From positions 3,410,001-3,474,000 of the forward strand of contig NZ_AP026442.1 of assembly GCF_027923705.1 (NCBI RefSeq): a stretch of DNA of 64,000 bases, written 5' to 3'. Shown piece after piece: positions 55,963 to 64,000 of the stretch. Source of the DNA: Cellulomonas sp. NTE-D12. GTDB lineage: Bacteria > Actinomycetota > Actinomycetes > Actinomycetales > Cellulomonadaceae. How positions within the stretch are numbered: the stretch's first letter is position 1; every line of letters begins with the position of its first letter. The notes below the pieces were generated by a model. It had not been told where the DNA came from, searched no databases, and saw nothing but the letters and a program-made list of their open reading frames with translations. The translations under genes were made by a program, and so were the position numbers.

Positions 55963-57678
55963 ATGGAGCTGGTAGCGGTGAGGGACGGGCGACTCGTCGC
56001 CCCGCTGCCGCTGCCCGAGCTGTTGCCGGCGACGGTCACGGGACCCGAGCCGCTGCCGGCGACGGTCACGGGACCCGAGCCGCTGCCGGAGCCCGGGCTC
56101 GTGCCGGTGCCGCTTCCGACCACAGTGCCGGTTCCGGTTCCGACGACGAGTCTGTGGCCGGGACAGCTGCCGCCCTTCCCCGGGGACCTGGTGGCGGACG
56201 ACTCGTGCGATCCGGTGGCGGTGGAGCTCGCGGGGCTGGCGGAGCAGGCGCGGGCCGTGACCGCGGCGGCAGCCCGCTTCGACACCCGCCTCGCCGCGGC
56301 GTACGTGTGGGGTGCGTCCGAGCTCGCGGCGCGGTGCGCGGACCGCGACGCGCGCCGTCGTCGGGAGTGGGGTGCACGCGGGATGCTCGCGGAGCTCGCC
56401 GCGACGTTGCACGTGGCCGAGGGCACCTTGGCGCGCCGGTTGACGCGGATCACCATGCTCGCGGCCCTTCCCCACCTGCACGCCGCGCACACCGCAGGGC
56501 TGGTGTCGGGTGCGCACGTGGACGGGGTGCTGGACGTCTTCCACGGGGTGACCGACCCCGACGTGCTGGCCCGCGCGGACGCGGCACTGGCCGACCGGGC
56601 CGCTCGGCTGACCGCTCCGCAGCTGCGCTCCGCGGCCCGTCGGTGGCGTGCGCGGCACGTACCGACCACCGCCGAGCAGACCGCCCGGGCCGTCGCGGAC
56701 CGGTTCGTCGACGTGACCCCCGCCGACGCCGACCTCTGCTGGTTGACGGCCCTGCTGCCGGCCGCCGCCGCGACGGGTATCGCGAACCGCCTCGACGACC
56801 TGGCCGCAATGCTCACCGGCCCGGACGAACCCCGCACCCGTCCCCAGCTCCGCGCAGACGTCCTGTGCGACCTCCTCCTGACGACCGACACCGGGGACGG
56901 ACCGCAGAGCATCGCCGCGTCGCACGGCACCGCGTCCGAAGAGGGCGCGGGGACCCGCCCGGGAACCCTTGCCAGCACCCCGCGGGACCGCGACGCCGAA
57001 CCCCACGAGCAGGTGGGGGCCTGCCGGGCAGCAGGTGACAGCACCGAGGAGTTCGGTGCCGGGGTCCCGTCGTGGGTGCGCGCGATCGCACCGCAGGTGG
57101 TGCTGACCGTGCCGGTGCTGACCCTGCTGGGCCACTCGGACGAGCCGGCCGAGCTGGACGGGTTCGGGCCGATCGATCTCGAGACCGCCCGGACCCTGTG
57201 CGCCAACGCGCCGACGTTCACGCGAGTGCTGACCCACCCGGAGACCGGCACGGTGCTGTCCGTCGGCCGGGACCGCTACACCGTCCCCGCCGACCTCCGC
57301 CGTGCCGTGGCGATCCGCGACCGGACGTGCCGGTTCCCCGGCTGCCGCCGTCGGGCGGCGAGCTGCGACGTGGACCACTCCACCGCGTGGGCCGACGGGG
57401 GCACCACCGGTCTCGACAACCTGGCCACGCTGTGTCGCAAGCACCACCGCCTCAAGCACGAGACCGGCTGGCGGGTGGTCCACGAGGGCGGTGGAACGCT
57501 GCGCTGGCACTCCCCGACCGGCCGCCGGTACCGGACCCGACCAGCCACCGCCCTGTGGCCACCGCCCCCGGCCCGGGTGGAGGGCGACGAACGGAGGCCG
57601 GTCCGTGCGAGCGGGGCATCCAGCGGTGCACCACTGACGAGGACCTCGTCGGGGTACCCCGCGGTGCCCTCGTTCTAG
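55963..57678 (+). CDS. DUF222 / HNH endonuclease-signature protein (13E12 repeat family)
   Basis: 571 residues. An N-terminal proline-rich stretch (about 10-65) includes a perfect 30-bp duplication giving LPATVTGPEP twice. The DUF222 domain (about 80-300) contains 'VELAGLAEQARAVTAAAARF', 'AELAATLHVAEGTLARRLTR' and 'GLVSGAHVDGVLDVFHGVTD'. A variable acidic linker lies near 320-365. The C-terminal HNH domain has 'AVAIRDRTCRFPGCRRRAAS', 'CDVDHSTAWADGGTTGLDNL' and 'LCRKHHRLKHETGWRV', with the zinc cysteines and the DH...N...H catalytic set intact. The family is multi-copy in actinobacteria and thought to be mobile or selfish, but the biological role is unknown. The ATG is 55963. Confidence 0.93.
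   Translation: MELVAVRDGRLVAPLPLPELLPATVTGPEPLPATVTGPEPLPEPGLVPVPLPTTVPVPVPTTSLWPGQLPPFPGDLVADDSCDPVAVELAGLAEQARAVTAAAARFDTRLAAAYVWGASELAARCADRDARRRREWGARGMLAELAATLHVAEGTLARRLTRITMLAALPHLHAAHTAGLVSGAHVDGVLDVFHGVTDPDVLARADAALADRAARLTAPQLRSAARRWRARHVPTTAEQTARAVADRFVDVTPADADLCWLTALLPAAAATGIANRLDDLAAMLTGPDEPRTRPQLRADVLCDLLLTTDTGDGPQSIAASHGTASEEGAGTRPGTLASTPRDRDAEPHEQVGACRAAGDSTEEFGAGVPSWVRAIAPQVVLTVPVLTLLGHSDEPAELDGFGPIDLETARTLCANAPTFTRVLTHPETGTVLSVGRDRYTVPADLRRAVAIRDRTCRFPGCRRRAASCDVDHSTAWADGGTTGLDNLATLCRKHHRLKHETGWRVVHEGGGTLRWHSPTGRRYRTRPATALWPPPPARVEGDERRPVRASGASSGAPLTRTSSGYPAVPSF
56024..56083. repeat. Perfect 30-bp duplication inside the DUF222 gene
   Basis: Bases 56024-56053 are repeated exactly at 56054-56083. 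The repeat is in frame and adds ten residues (LPATVTGPEP) to the proline-rich N terminus. Confidence 0.85.
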
Positions 57679-58066
57679 CCGGCCCGCCCGTCTAGCCGGC
57701 CTACGGTCTAGCCGTCCTGCGCTCTTACCAGCCCGCCACCTCGGTTCCCTGTGCGCCCGGGAGCGCCCTGCTGCACGCCCGCGCATCCATTCCGGCGCGG
57801 CCGCGCGACGCCCCGACCTCGTACCGGCATCCCGTGCACGTCGTTGCACCCGGTTGCCGTCCCTCGTCCGGCGCCTAGCCTGCTGATGGAAGTTGTGACA
57901 CAGGTCACGTGAAGCGACGCGGGACGGGAAGTCGTCGTCACGGGCCGGGAACGGCTGCGCGCCGTCCTCCGGCGACGCCGTCGCGGTGCTCGCACAACGC
58001 CGTCGGCAAGGCTCGGGCCCTCGGCGTGCACGCGGGTCGGGCTCGACGCAACGAAGGAAGCACCTC
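57679..58066. other. 388-bp intergenic region
   Basis: Starts with three tandem TCTAGCCG-type repeats (57674-57717). It contains the promoter-like TAGCCT and CRP-like box described separately. I see no gene or RNA in the rest. Confidence 0.65.
57876..57909 (+). promoter_or_regulatory. Candidate promoter with CRP/GlxR-like site for the formaldehyde dehydrogenase gene
   Basis: TAGCCT (57876-57881) may be a -10. TGTGA-CACAGG-TCACG (57894-57909) matches the CRP-family consensus TGTGA-n6-TCACA at 9 of 10 positions and would lie just downstream of the start site. About 157 bases remain to the ATG. Confidence 0.45.
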
Positions 58067-59284
58067 ATGACCACAAACCGTGTCGTCGTCTACAAGGGCC
58101 CCGGCAAGGTCGCAGTGGAGCAGATCGACTACCCCAAGCTGGAGCTGCCGGACGACGTCGTGAAGGGTCTCGGCGTGAAGAAGGACGCCCCGCACGCCGC
58201 GATCCTCAAGCTGGTCACCACCAACATCTGCGGCAGCGACCAGCACATGGTCCGCGGCCGCACCACGGCACTGATCGGGCAGACGCTGGGCCACGAGATC
58301 ACCGGCGAGGTGGTGGAGGTCGGCGACGACGTGCTGTTCGTCAAGCCGGGCGACATCTGCTCGGTACCGTTCAACATCGCCTGCGGCCGTTGCCGCATGT
58401 GCAACGAGGGCAAGACGGGCATCTGCCTCAACGTGAACCCCGCCCGGCCCGGCGCCGCCTACGGGTACGTGGACATGGGCGGGTGGCTCGGCGGGCAGGC
58501 GGAGTACGTCATGGTGCCGTACGCCGACTTCAACCTGCTGAAGTTCCCGGACCGGGACCAGGCGCTGGCCAAGATCCTCGACCTGACGATGCTGTCGGAC
58601 ATCTTCCCCACCGGGTACCACGGCGCCTACACCGCGGGCACCCGCACCGGCTCGACGGTCTACGTCGCCGGCGCCGGACCCGTCGGGCTGGCGGCCGCCT
58701 ACTCGGCGCAGCTGCTCGGGGCCTCCGTGGTGGTCGTCGGCGACATGAACGCCGACCGCCTGGCGCAGGCCCGCAGCTTCGGCTGCGAGACGGTGGACCT
58801 CAGCTCCGGCGACGCGCTGCCCGACATGCTCGAGCAGATCATCGGCGAGCCGCTGGTCGACGCCGCGGTCGACGCCGTGGGGTTCGAGGCCAAGGGGCAC
58901 GGCGCAGGCGCCGCAGAAGCACCGGCGACGGTGCTGAACGACATCATGACCGTCGCACGTGCCGGTGGGGCGCTCGGGATCCCCGGCCTGTACGTCACCG
59001 GCGACCCGGGTGCCGTCGACGAGAACGCCAAGGTCGGTCAGATCGGCGTGAAGCTGGGGACCGGCTGGGCGAAGTCCCTGTCGTTCACCACCGGTCAGTG
59101 CCCGGTCAAGCGCTACAACCGGCTGCTGATGAACCTGATCCTGGCGGACAAGGCGCACATCGCGAAGGCCGTGAACGCCACGACGATCAGCCTGGACGAC
59201 GCCCCGAAGGGCTACGAGGAGTTCGACAAGGGCGCGGCTCGCAAGTACGTCATCGACCCGCACGGCATGGTGCCGGCGGCGTGA
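58067..59284 (+). CDS. fdhA: Glutathione-independent formaldehyde dehydrogenase
   Basis: 405 residues, zinc-dependent medium-chain dehydrogenase. Catalytic zinc ligands are Cys55 in 'TNICGSDQHMVRGRT' and His76/Glu77 in 'TLGHEITGEV'. Cysteines at 98, 106, 109, 112 and 120 ('ACGRCRMCNEGKTGIC') include the structural zinc set. The nucleotide fold is 'VYVAGAGPVGLAAAYSAQLL' with 'VVVVGDMNADRLAQARSFGC'. A long internal loop carrying 'PARPGAAYGYVDMGGWLGGQ' is characteristic of FdhA, which holds NAD tightly and can oxidise aldehydes without glutathione. The ATG has GAAGGAAG upstream. If acetaldehyde is produced by the nearby phospho-lyase it might also be a substrate, but that is speculative. Confidence 0.93.
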   Translation: MTTNRVVVYKGPGKVAVEQIDYPKLELPDDVVKGLGVKKDAPHAAILKLVTTNICGSDQHMVRGRTTALIGQTLGHEITGEVVEVGDDVLFVKPGDICSVPFNIACGRCRMCNEGKTGICLNVNPARPGAAYGYVDMGGWLGGQAEYVMVPYADFNLLKFPDRDQALAKILDLTMLSDIFPTGYHGAYTAGTRTGSTVYVAGAGPVGLAAAYSAQLLGASVVVVGDMNADRLAQARSFGCETVDLSSGDALPDMLEQIIGEPLVDAAVDAVGFEAKGHGAGAAEAPATVLNDIMTVARAGGALGIPGLYVTGDPGAVDENAKVGQIGVKLGTGWAKSLSFTTGQCPVKRYNRLLMNLILADKAHIAKAVNATTISLDDAPKGYEEFDKGAARKYVIDPHGMVPAA

Positions 59285-59343
59285 GGCGCGCCGAGTGAAG
59301 GGTGCTGGGTGGGGACGGTCCGACGGCCGGGTCGTCCCCGCCG

Positions 59344-59460
59344 CCGCACGTCAGGCCACCCCCCGTACGTCAGCCGCCGCCGCACCTCAGGCCACCGCCG
59401 TACCTCAGGCCACCGCCGTACCTCAGGCCACCGCCGTACGTCAGGCCGCCGCCTACGTCA
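59344..59460. repeat. 18-bp tandem repeat overlapping the end of the MFS gene
   Basis: Seven units each carrying TCA (TGA on the minus strand), at 59351, 59370, 59387, 59405, 59423, 59441 and 59458, spaced 17-19 bases. Core unit CGTACCTCAGGCCACCGC. The unit at 59458 provides the MFS gene's own stop codon, so the array seems to be an expansion of that gene's 3' end. Confidence 0.8.
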
Positions 59461-60936
59461 GGCCGCCGCCGCGGACTCCTCGCCACCACGCACCGGCACG
59501 TCGGCGCGGTTCCGCGGCATCGCGAGCGCCGCGATCGTCGTCACCACGGCGACCGCCGCGACGCCGACGAACCCCGCCGTCACCGCCCCCCGGAACCGGA
59601 CGGGGTCCGCGCCGGCGTCCGCACCGTGCATCAGCCCGTTGACCAGGGCGCCCAGCACCGCCACACCCACCGCGCTGCCCATCGACCGGGCGAACATGTT
59701 CGCGCCCGTGACCACCGCACGCTCGCCCCAGCCGACGCTCGACTGCGCGGCGATCAGGCTCGGCGCCGCGACGAGCCCCAGCCCGAGCCCGACGACGAAG
59801 CACGTCAGCCCCACCACCACCACGGACGGCTGCCCGGCGGTCAGCGCCAGCGCCGCGGTGCCGCCCACCACCACCACGGACCCGAGCAGCACCGTGGCGC
59901 GGAACCCGAAGCGCAGGTACAGCCGCCCGGCCTGCGACGCGGCGATCGGCCAGCCGATGGTCAGCATCGCCAGCGTGAGCCCGCTGGTCAGCGGCGACAC
60001 GTGCAGCAGCGCCTCGAGGTAGCTGGGGATGTACGACGTCAGCCCGATCAGCACCACGCCGACACCCACCGCGATCAGCGCCGTGGTGCCCAGCAGCCGT
60101 CGCGACATCACCCACAACGGCAGCACCGGCTCGGCCGCCCGGCGCTCGACCAGCAGGAACCCCACGAGCGCGAGCACGCCGACGCCGAACGCGGCGATGC
60201 TCTGCGGCGCGTCCCACGCCCAGGCGTTGCCGCCCTCGAGCAGCCCGAGGATCAGCAGGGTCGAGGCAACCGTCAGCAGCGCGCCGCCGGTCCAGTCGAT
60301 GGCGTGCCGGCGCCGCTCGATGCGCTCGTGCAGGTGCCGCACCAGCAGCCACCCCGCCGCCAGGCACAGCGGCACGTTGACGAAGAAGATCCACCGCCAG
60401 GTCACGTACTGGCTGAACACACCGCCCAGCGTCGGCCCGACGACGGACGACAGCGCCCACACCGACGCGATGTACCCCTGTGCCTTGGCGCGCTCCTCCA
60501 CGGTGTAGATGTCACCCGCGATGGTGATCGCCATCGGCTGCACGGCACCGGCGCCGAGGCCCTGGATCGCGCGGAACAGGATCAGCGTCGGCATGGACCA
60601 CGCGAAGCCGCTGAGCACGGACCCGAGCAGGAACAGCCCCACGCCGATCAGCACGATCGGCTTGCGCCCGACGGTGTCCGCCAGCTTGGAGTAGATCGGC
60701 ACCGCGACGGCCTGCGTCAGCAGGTACACCGAGAACAGCCACGGGAACGACGTGAACCCGCCGAGGTCCTTGACGATTGTCGGCACGGCCGTGGCCAGGA
60801 TTGTCGCGTCGATGGCCACCAGGCCGGTGGTCACCATGATCGCGATGAGGATCGGGCCGCGCTCCGAGCGGAAGCCGACCCCGCCGCCGCGTGCGACGGT
60901 CGCGTCCGACGTGGGCTGGGGCTTCGTGGTGGTCAG
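59458..60936 (-). CDS. DHA2-type MFS multidrug transporter with probable CTG start
   Basis: 492 residues, about fourteen helices. The first helix 'GPILIAIMVTTGLVAIDATI' and the loop 'YSKLADTVGRKPIVLIGVGL' are the DHA2 (EmrB/QacA) pattern, with 'IQGLGAGAVQPMAITIAGDI' and 'WALSSVVGPTLGGVFSQYVT' as motif C. Proton-driven export of drugs or dyes is expected. No ATG, GTG or TTG exists between helix 1 and an ATG 35 codons further up (61041). A strong GGAGG (60942-60946) lies exactly 5 nt before a CTG at 60936, giving a start of CTG ACC ACC ACG. The final residues ESAAAA end inside a tandem repeat. Confidence 0.86.
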   Translation of the reverse strand: MTTTKPQPTSDATVARGGGVGFRSERGPILIAIMVTTGLVAIDATILATAVPTIVKDLGGFTSFPWLFSVYLLTQAVAVPIYSKLADTVGRKPIVLIGVGLFLLGSVLSGFAWSMPTLILFRAIQGLGAGAVQPMAITIAGDIYTVEERAKAQGYIASVWALSSVVGPTLGGVFSQYVTWRWIFFVNVPLCLAAGWLLVRHLHERIERRRHAIDWTGGALLTVASTLLILGLLEGGNAWAWDAPQSIAAFGVGVLALVGFLLVERRAAEPVLPLWVMSRRLLGTTALIAVGVGVVLIGLTSYIPSYLEALLHVSPLTSGLTLAMLTIGWPIAASQAGRLYLRFGFRATVLLGSVVVVGGTAALALTAGQPSVVVVGLTCFVVGLGLGLVAAPSLIAAQSSVGWGERAVVTGANMFARSMGSAVGVAVLGALVNGLMHGADAGADPVRFRGAVTAGFVGVAAVAVVTTIAALAMPRNRADVPVRGGEESAAAA

Positions 60937-61119
60937 GATGGCCTCCGTGGTCCGGGCTGGTGACGGAGCAGGTCCGCCGGTTCGGCGCTGACGTCGACGC
61001 TGACGGCCACCTCCTGCCAACCGGTGAGGTGCGTCACGCATTCCGGGGGACCGGCATCCGAGATCCGCTGCGACCATGGGGCACGTGCAGAGCACGGGCT
61101 GTCGACGCGGGGCGTCGGC

Positions 61120-62529
61120 GTGAGCGCCGAGATCGACACCACCACCGAGGACGGCGGTGAGCCGCGGCGGCGGCTCCGCGACTGGCTGAGCAGCGTCGCC
61201 CCGGAGCCGCCGACGTCCGGCTGGCGCCGGATGGTGGTCGCCGTGGTGCTGGTCGGCGTCGGCTCGGGCGCGGCCGGCGCCGTCTTCTGGCTCCTGCTGC
61301 ACGGTGTGCAGCACCTGGCCCTCGGCGCCGTCTCGCACGGGTCCGTCGACACGGTGGCCGGTGTCCCGCTGCTGCGCCGGGTGCTGGCCCCGGCGATCGC
61401 CGGCCTGCTGTGCGGGCTGGCGTGGTGGTGGCTGCGCCGGCACGGCGGCGCGGAGCCGGTCACCACCGTGCTGCACGACCCGGACCGGCGGCTGGCGTTC
61501 GCCCGCACGTGGTTCGACGCGGTGCTGCAGACCGTGGTGGTCGGCGCGGGCGCGTCGATCGGGCGTGAGGGTGCACCGCGCCAGGGCGCCGCGGCGGTGG
61601 CGACCTGGCTGAGCGAGCGGCTGCGGCTCGACCGCACCGAGCGGCGGCTGATGGTCGGCGCAGCGGCCGGCGCGGGTCTGGCGGCGGTCTACAACGTGCC
61701 GCTGACCGGCGCCGTGTACGTCCTCGAGGTGCTGCTGGTCACCCGGCGGTGGCGGGCCGTGGTCGCGGCGCTGGCGGTGAGCGGGATCGCCACCGTCACG
61801 GCGTGGCCGGTGGTCGGCCGGCACCCGGTGTACCCGTTCCCGACCACACCGGTCACCGCCGGCACGTGGGTCGGCGCGCTCGTCGCCGTGCCGGTGACCG
61901 CCCTGGTCGGCATCGCGTTCGCCCGCACGACGAGCGTGAGCCGGCACCTGACGGTGCACCGGCCACGGCTGCTGCCCGTCACCCTGACCCTGGCGGGTGC
62001 CGCCACCGGGCTCGCCTCGTGGTGGCTGCCCACGCTGCCCGGCAACGGCAAGGCGGTGCTGGACGCCGCCTTCGTCGGCAGCCTGACCCTGCTGCCGGCG
62101 GCCCTGCTGATCGCCGCCAAGCCGGCCGCCACGGCGAGCTGGCTGTGGTCGGGTGCGGCGGGCGGGCTGCTGACGCCGGCCCTCGCCACCGGCGCGGCGA
62201 CCGGTGCGGTCGTCGCGCTGCTCGGCCCGCACGTGGGCCTGTCGATCTCGGTGCCTCAGCTGGCGCTGATCATGGCGGTCGGCGTGCTCGCCGTGACCCA
62301 GCGGGCGCCCGTGTTCGCCGCGACGTTCGGCATCGAGCTGACGCACCCGCCGGCGCTCCTGTGGCTGGTGCTCGTGCTCACGGCGGTCGCCGCCCGGGCG
62401 CTCGCCGAGGCGGTCAGACGCCGGCGACCCACAGCCCGTCGCGCGCGCGGGTCATCGCCACGTACAGCTCCCGCATCCGCAGCCGTTGGTGCTCCTGCTC
62501 GGCACCGTTCCCGTCGACCGGGTCGGTGA
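61120..62529 (+). CDS. ClC-family chloride channel/transporter
   Basis: 469 residues with about ten to twelve hydrophobic helices. The region 'VVGAGASIGREGAPRQGAAA' contains the GREG(A)P signature with the gating glutamate. 'AAAGAGLAAVYNVPLTGAVY' is the adjacent helix motif and 'GGLLTPALATGAATGAVVAL' the later GxFxP-like segment (here GGLLTP). It moves chloride, possibly in exchange for protons. The GTG at 61120 (VSAEIDTTTEDGG) gives a short acidic N terminus; earlier in-frame starts at 61024 and 61087 are weaker. The 3' end overlaps the convergent helicase gene by 116 nt, and its Arg/Pro-rich last 40 residues lie in that overlap. Confidence 0.85.
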   Translation: MSAEIDTTTEDGGEPRRRLRDWLSSVAPEPPTSGWRRMVVAVVLVGVGSGAAGAVFWLLLHGVQHLALGAVSHGSVDTVAGVPLLRRVLAPAIAGLLCGLAWWWLRRHGGAEPVTTVLHDPDRRLAFARTWFDAVLQTVVVGAGASIGREGAPRQGAAAVATWLSERLRLDRTERRLMVGAAAGAGLAAVYNVPLTGAVYVLEVLLVTRRWRAVVAALAVSGIATVTAWPVVGRHPVYPFPTTPVTAGTWVGALVAVPVTALVGIAFARTTSVSRHLTVHRPRLLPVTLTLAGAATGLASWWLPTLPGNGKAVLDAAFVGSLTLLPAALLIAAKPAATASWLWSGAAGGLLTPALATGAATGAVVALLGPHVGLSISVPQLALIMAVGVLAVTQRAPVFAATFGIELTHPPALLWLVLVLTAVAARALAEAVRRRRPTARRARGSSPRTAPASAAVGAPARHRSRRPGR

Positions 62530-64000
62530 ACCAGCCCGTCGCGACGTCCGGCATCACCACCTGCCGGAACTCCAGCCCGGCGGCCCGGCGCACCGTGCCC
62601 ACGCGCACGGCATCGGGCACGGCGCGGTCGTCGTCGTCGAGCAGCACCACCGGGATGCCGGCGCCGTTGAGGGCACCGACGGCGACGTCCATGCCCTTCA
62701 TCGTCAGGCAGAGCACACCGACGTCCCCGTACCCGGTGCCGACCTGCTGCACCACGTCCTTCACGCGGGCCACCAGCCGCCGCGCGCGGTCGTCGTCGGT
62801 GCCGCAGCGCACGTAGAGCGGCTTGGGGCCGTGCCGGGGCACCGAGCGGGGACGGTCCGCGGGCCCGACGGACCCGTCGAGCCCGACCACCGGCTCGCCG
62901 GACACCAGCTCGGTGGCGAACGTGAGGATCTCCGTGGTGGTGCGGTGCGCCGTGGTCAGCATCACGGTGCGGCCGGCGACGTCGATCCCGGCCTCCGCCG
63001 GGGTGAACCCGCCGGGGTACAGCCCCTGCTGGGCGTCCCCGAGCAACATCAGCCCGTCCGGCCGGTCACCCACCATCGCGTGCAGCATGCCGAGCGCGGC
63101 GCAGCTGAGGTGCTGGGCGTCGTCCACCACGACGCCGCTGTACCGGTGCGCGTAGGACGTCTGCGGCACGTGCACGCCCGCGAGCGCCACCAGGTCGGCC
63201 CAGTCGCCGACGTCCCGCGCGACGAGCTCCTCCTGGTAGGCGACGTACACGTCCCACACGGCGCGTCGCTCGTCGGGTCCCAGCGGCCGCAGCCGGCCGA
63301 GCCGCGGGAGCAGGGCGTACTGCTCGAACCGGGTCAGCCCGCGGCCCTTGATCACCGCGGTGACCTCGTCGTGCCAGTAGCCCTGGTCCTCCGGGGACAC
63401 GGGGAGCGTGTCGAGCACCGTCCCGGCACCGGCACGGGACCACGCCGCCGCCCAGGCCGAGGCGACGGGCCGCACGCCGGTGGCGAACGGGACCGCGGCC
63501 TCGTCGAGCACCTGCCGCGCGACACCGTTGACGTGCACCACGTCGATCCGGTCGACGACGTCCGGCGCCAGCCGGCCCAGCATCTCCGCCAGCACCGGCG
63601 GCTGGGTGCGCGTGAACGTCGCGACCAGCACCCGCCCCGGCCGGTTCCGTGCGAGGTACGCCGCGCGGTGCAGGCCGACCGTCGTCTTGCCGGTGCCGAC
63701 CGCACCGTGCACCAGCGCAGGACCGTCGAACGACCGTCGGACCAGACGCGACTGCACGGGCTCGAGGAACGCCATCCACTGCTCGATCGGCGGCGCCAGC
63801 AGCCCCTCGAGCAGGGCCGCCTGCACCTCCTCGTCCGTCAGGCCGGTCCCCTGCACCGGCACCGCGGGCTCCGCCTCCTCCGGCTCGGCCGGGAACGAGG
63901 CCAGCGCCCGGGCCAGCACCGCGTCGACCTCGCCGGGGGTCAGTCGCGGCCCACGGCCGACGACCACCCGCAGCAGCTCCCGCTCGCTGACCACCAGGAC
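62414..64000 (-). CDS. UvrD/HelD-like SF1 helicase (5' end cut by window edge)
   Basis: At least 528 residues, N terminus missing beyond base 64000. Walker A is 'GPALVHGAVGTGKTTVGLHR', motif Ia 'VLVATFTRTQPPVLAEML', motif II 'SGVVVDDAQHLSCAALGML', motif III 'GLMLLGDAQQGLYPG', motif IV 'VMLTTAHRTTTEILTFA' and motif VI at the C terminus 'LRMRELYVAMTRARDGLWV'. Motif II reads VVDDAQ instead of VVDEAQ, replacing the Walker B glutamate by aspartate. Expected to unwind DNA or to displace RNA polymerase, as HelD does. A GTG at 63994 could start translation, but the frame stays open to the edge and homologues are longer. The last 116 nt overlap the ClC gene tail to tail. Confidence 0.85.
   Translation of the reverse strand, partial: VLVVSERELLRVVVGRGPRLTPGEVDAVLARALASFPAEPEEAEPAVPVQGTGLTDEEVQAALLEGLLAPPIEQWMAFLEPVQSRLVRRSFDGPALVHGAVGTGKTTVGLHRAAYLARNRPGRVLVATFTRTQPPVLAEMLGRLAPDVVDRIDVVHVNGVARQVLDEAAVPFATGVRPVASAWAAAWSRAGAGTVLDTLPVSPEDQGYWHDEVTAVIKGRGLTRFEQYALLPRLGRLRPLGPDERRAVWDVYVAYQEELVARDVGDWADLVALAGVHVPQTSYAHRYSGVVVDDAQHLSCAALGMLHAMVGDRPDGLMLLGDAQQGLYPGGFTPAEAGIDVAGRTVMLTTAHRTTTEILTFATELVSGEPVVGLDGSVGPADRPRSVPRHGPKPLYVRCGTDDDRARRLVARVKDVVQQVGTGYGDVGVLCLTMKGMDVAVGALNGAGIPVVLLDDDDRAVPDAVRVGTVRRAAGLEFRQVVMPDVATGWFTDPVDGNGAEQEHQRLRMRELYVAMTRARDGLWVAGV

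Noticed and set aside
60937..62346. Extension of the DHA2 transporter to 962 residues
   Set aside because: The added part is antisense to the ClC gene and lacks protein-like features.

Overview
The window is a 64 kb chromosomal segment of a very high-G+C actinobacterium. GTG starts are common, third codon positions are almost all G or C, genes are tightly packed on both strands, and several promoters look leaderless. The gene families present (DUF222/HNH '13E12' protein, DUF5926, EF-G2, AzlCD with an XRE-cupin regulator, TM0106-type nuclease) and the LacI-type operators fit Micrococcales. A Cellulomonas-like organism is my best guess, but no rRNA or other marker in the window proves it. I found no tRNA, rRNA, insertion sequence, prophage or CRISPR array.

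Layout. 1-4.7 kb: the 3' part of a sugar-ABC solute-binding lipoprotein with its LacI regulator and two LacI-type operators, a Cof-type HAD phosphatase, and serS. 4.8-12.9 kb: a lipid kinase-like gene, AraC regulator and alpha/beta hydrolase, pheA, a large membrane protein and a GT2 glycosyltransferase overlapping tail to tail, and DUF5926. 12.9-18.9 kb: pgm, two MFS exporters, DUF2231 and a small-molecule kinase. 18.9-27.5 kb: an SPFH protein, a ferritin-like/VIT1 metal transporter, a solitary phage-type protein, an oxidoreductase, a trehalose synthase-like GH13 enzyme, a MATE exporter and an FKBP lipoprotein. 27.6-37.9 kb: EF-G2, an FtsX/ATPase ABC pair, a two-component system, a dCTP pyrophosphatase-like protein and a run of small enzymes.

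37.9-42.1 kb is a complete TPP-riboswitch-controlled thiamine salvage operon, cytX-thiM-thiE-thiD, with every gene overlapping the next. 42.3-50.4 kb carries a family-5 uracil-DNA glycosylase, an Imm5-like protein, a methyltransferase, the XRE-cupin/azlCD module with one operator placed over both divergent promoters, and a 1232-residue nuclease-exonuclease-helicase. 50.4-55.6 kb looks like a microcompartment-free ethanolamine locus: an APH-type kinase, a class-III PLP enzyme and an EAT-type permease, with a HAD phosphatase. 55.9-64 kb holds a DUF222/HNH protein, glutathione-independent formaldehyde dehydrogenase, a DHA2-type MFS pump that seems to start at CTG, a ClC channel and a UvrD-like helicase cut by the window edge.

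The most unusual material is non-coding. (i) Two 69-70 nt hairpins in different intergenic regions share the same geometry and differ by compensated base pairs. (ii) Two copies of a 34-bp element, identical at 30 positions, carry four TGTACG-type half-sites one helical turn apart. (iii) Several gene ends are filled with phase-perfect short tandem repeats (12, 15, 18 and 22 bp). (iv) A recurrent arrangement places a TANNNT box 5-8 nt before the start codon. None of these could be searched against other genomes here.
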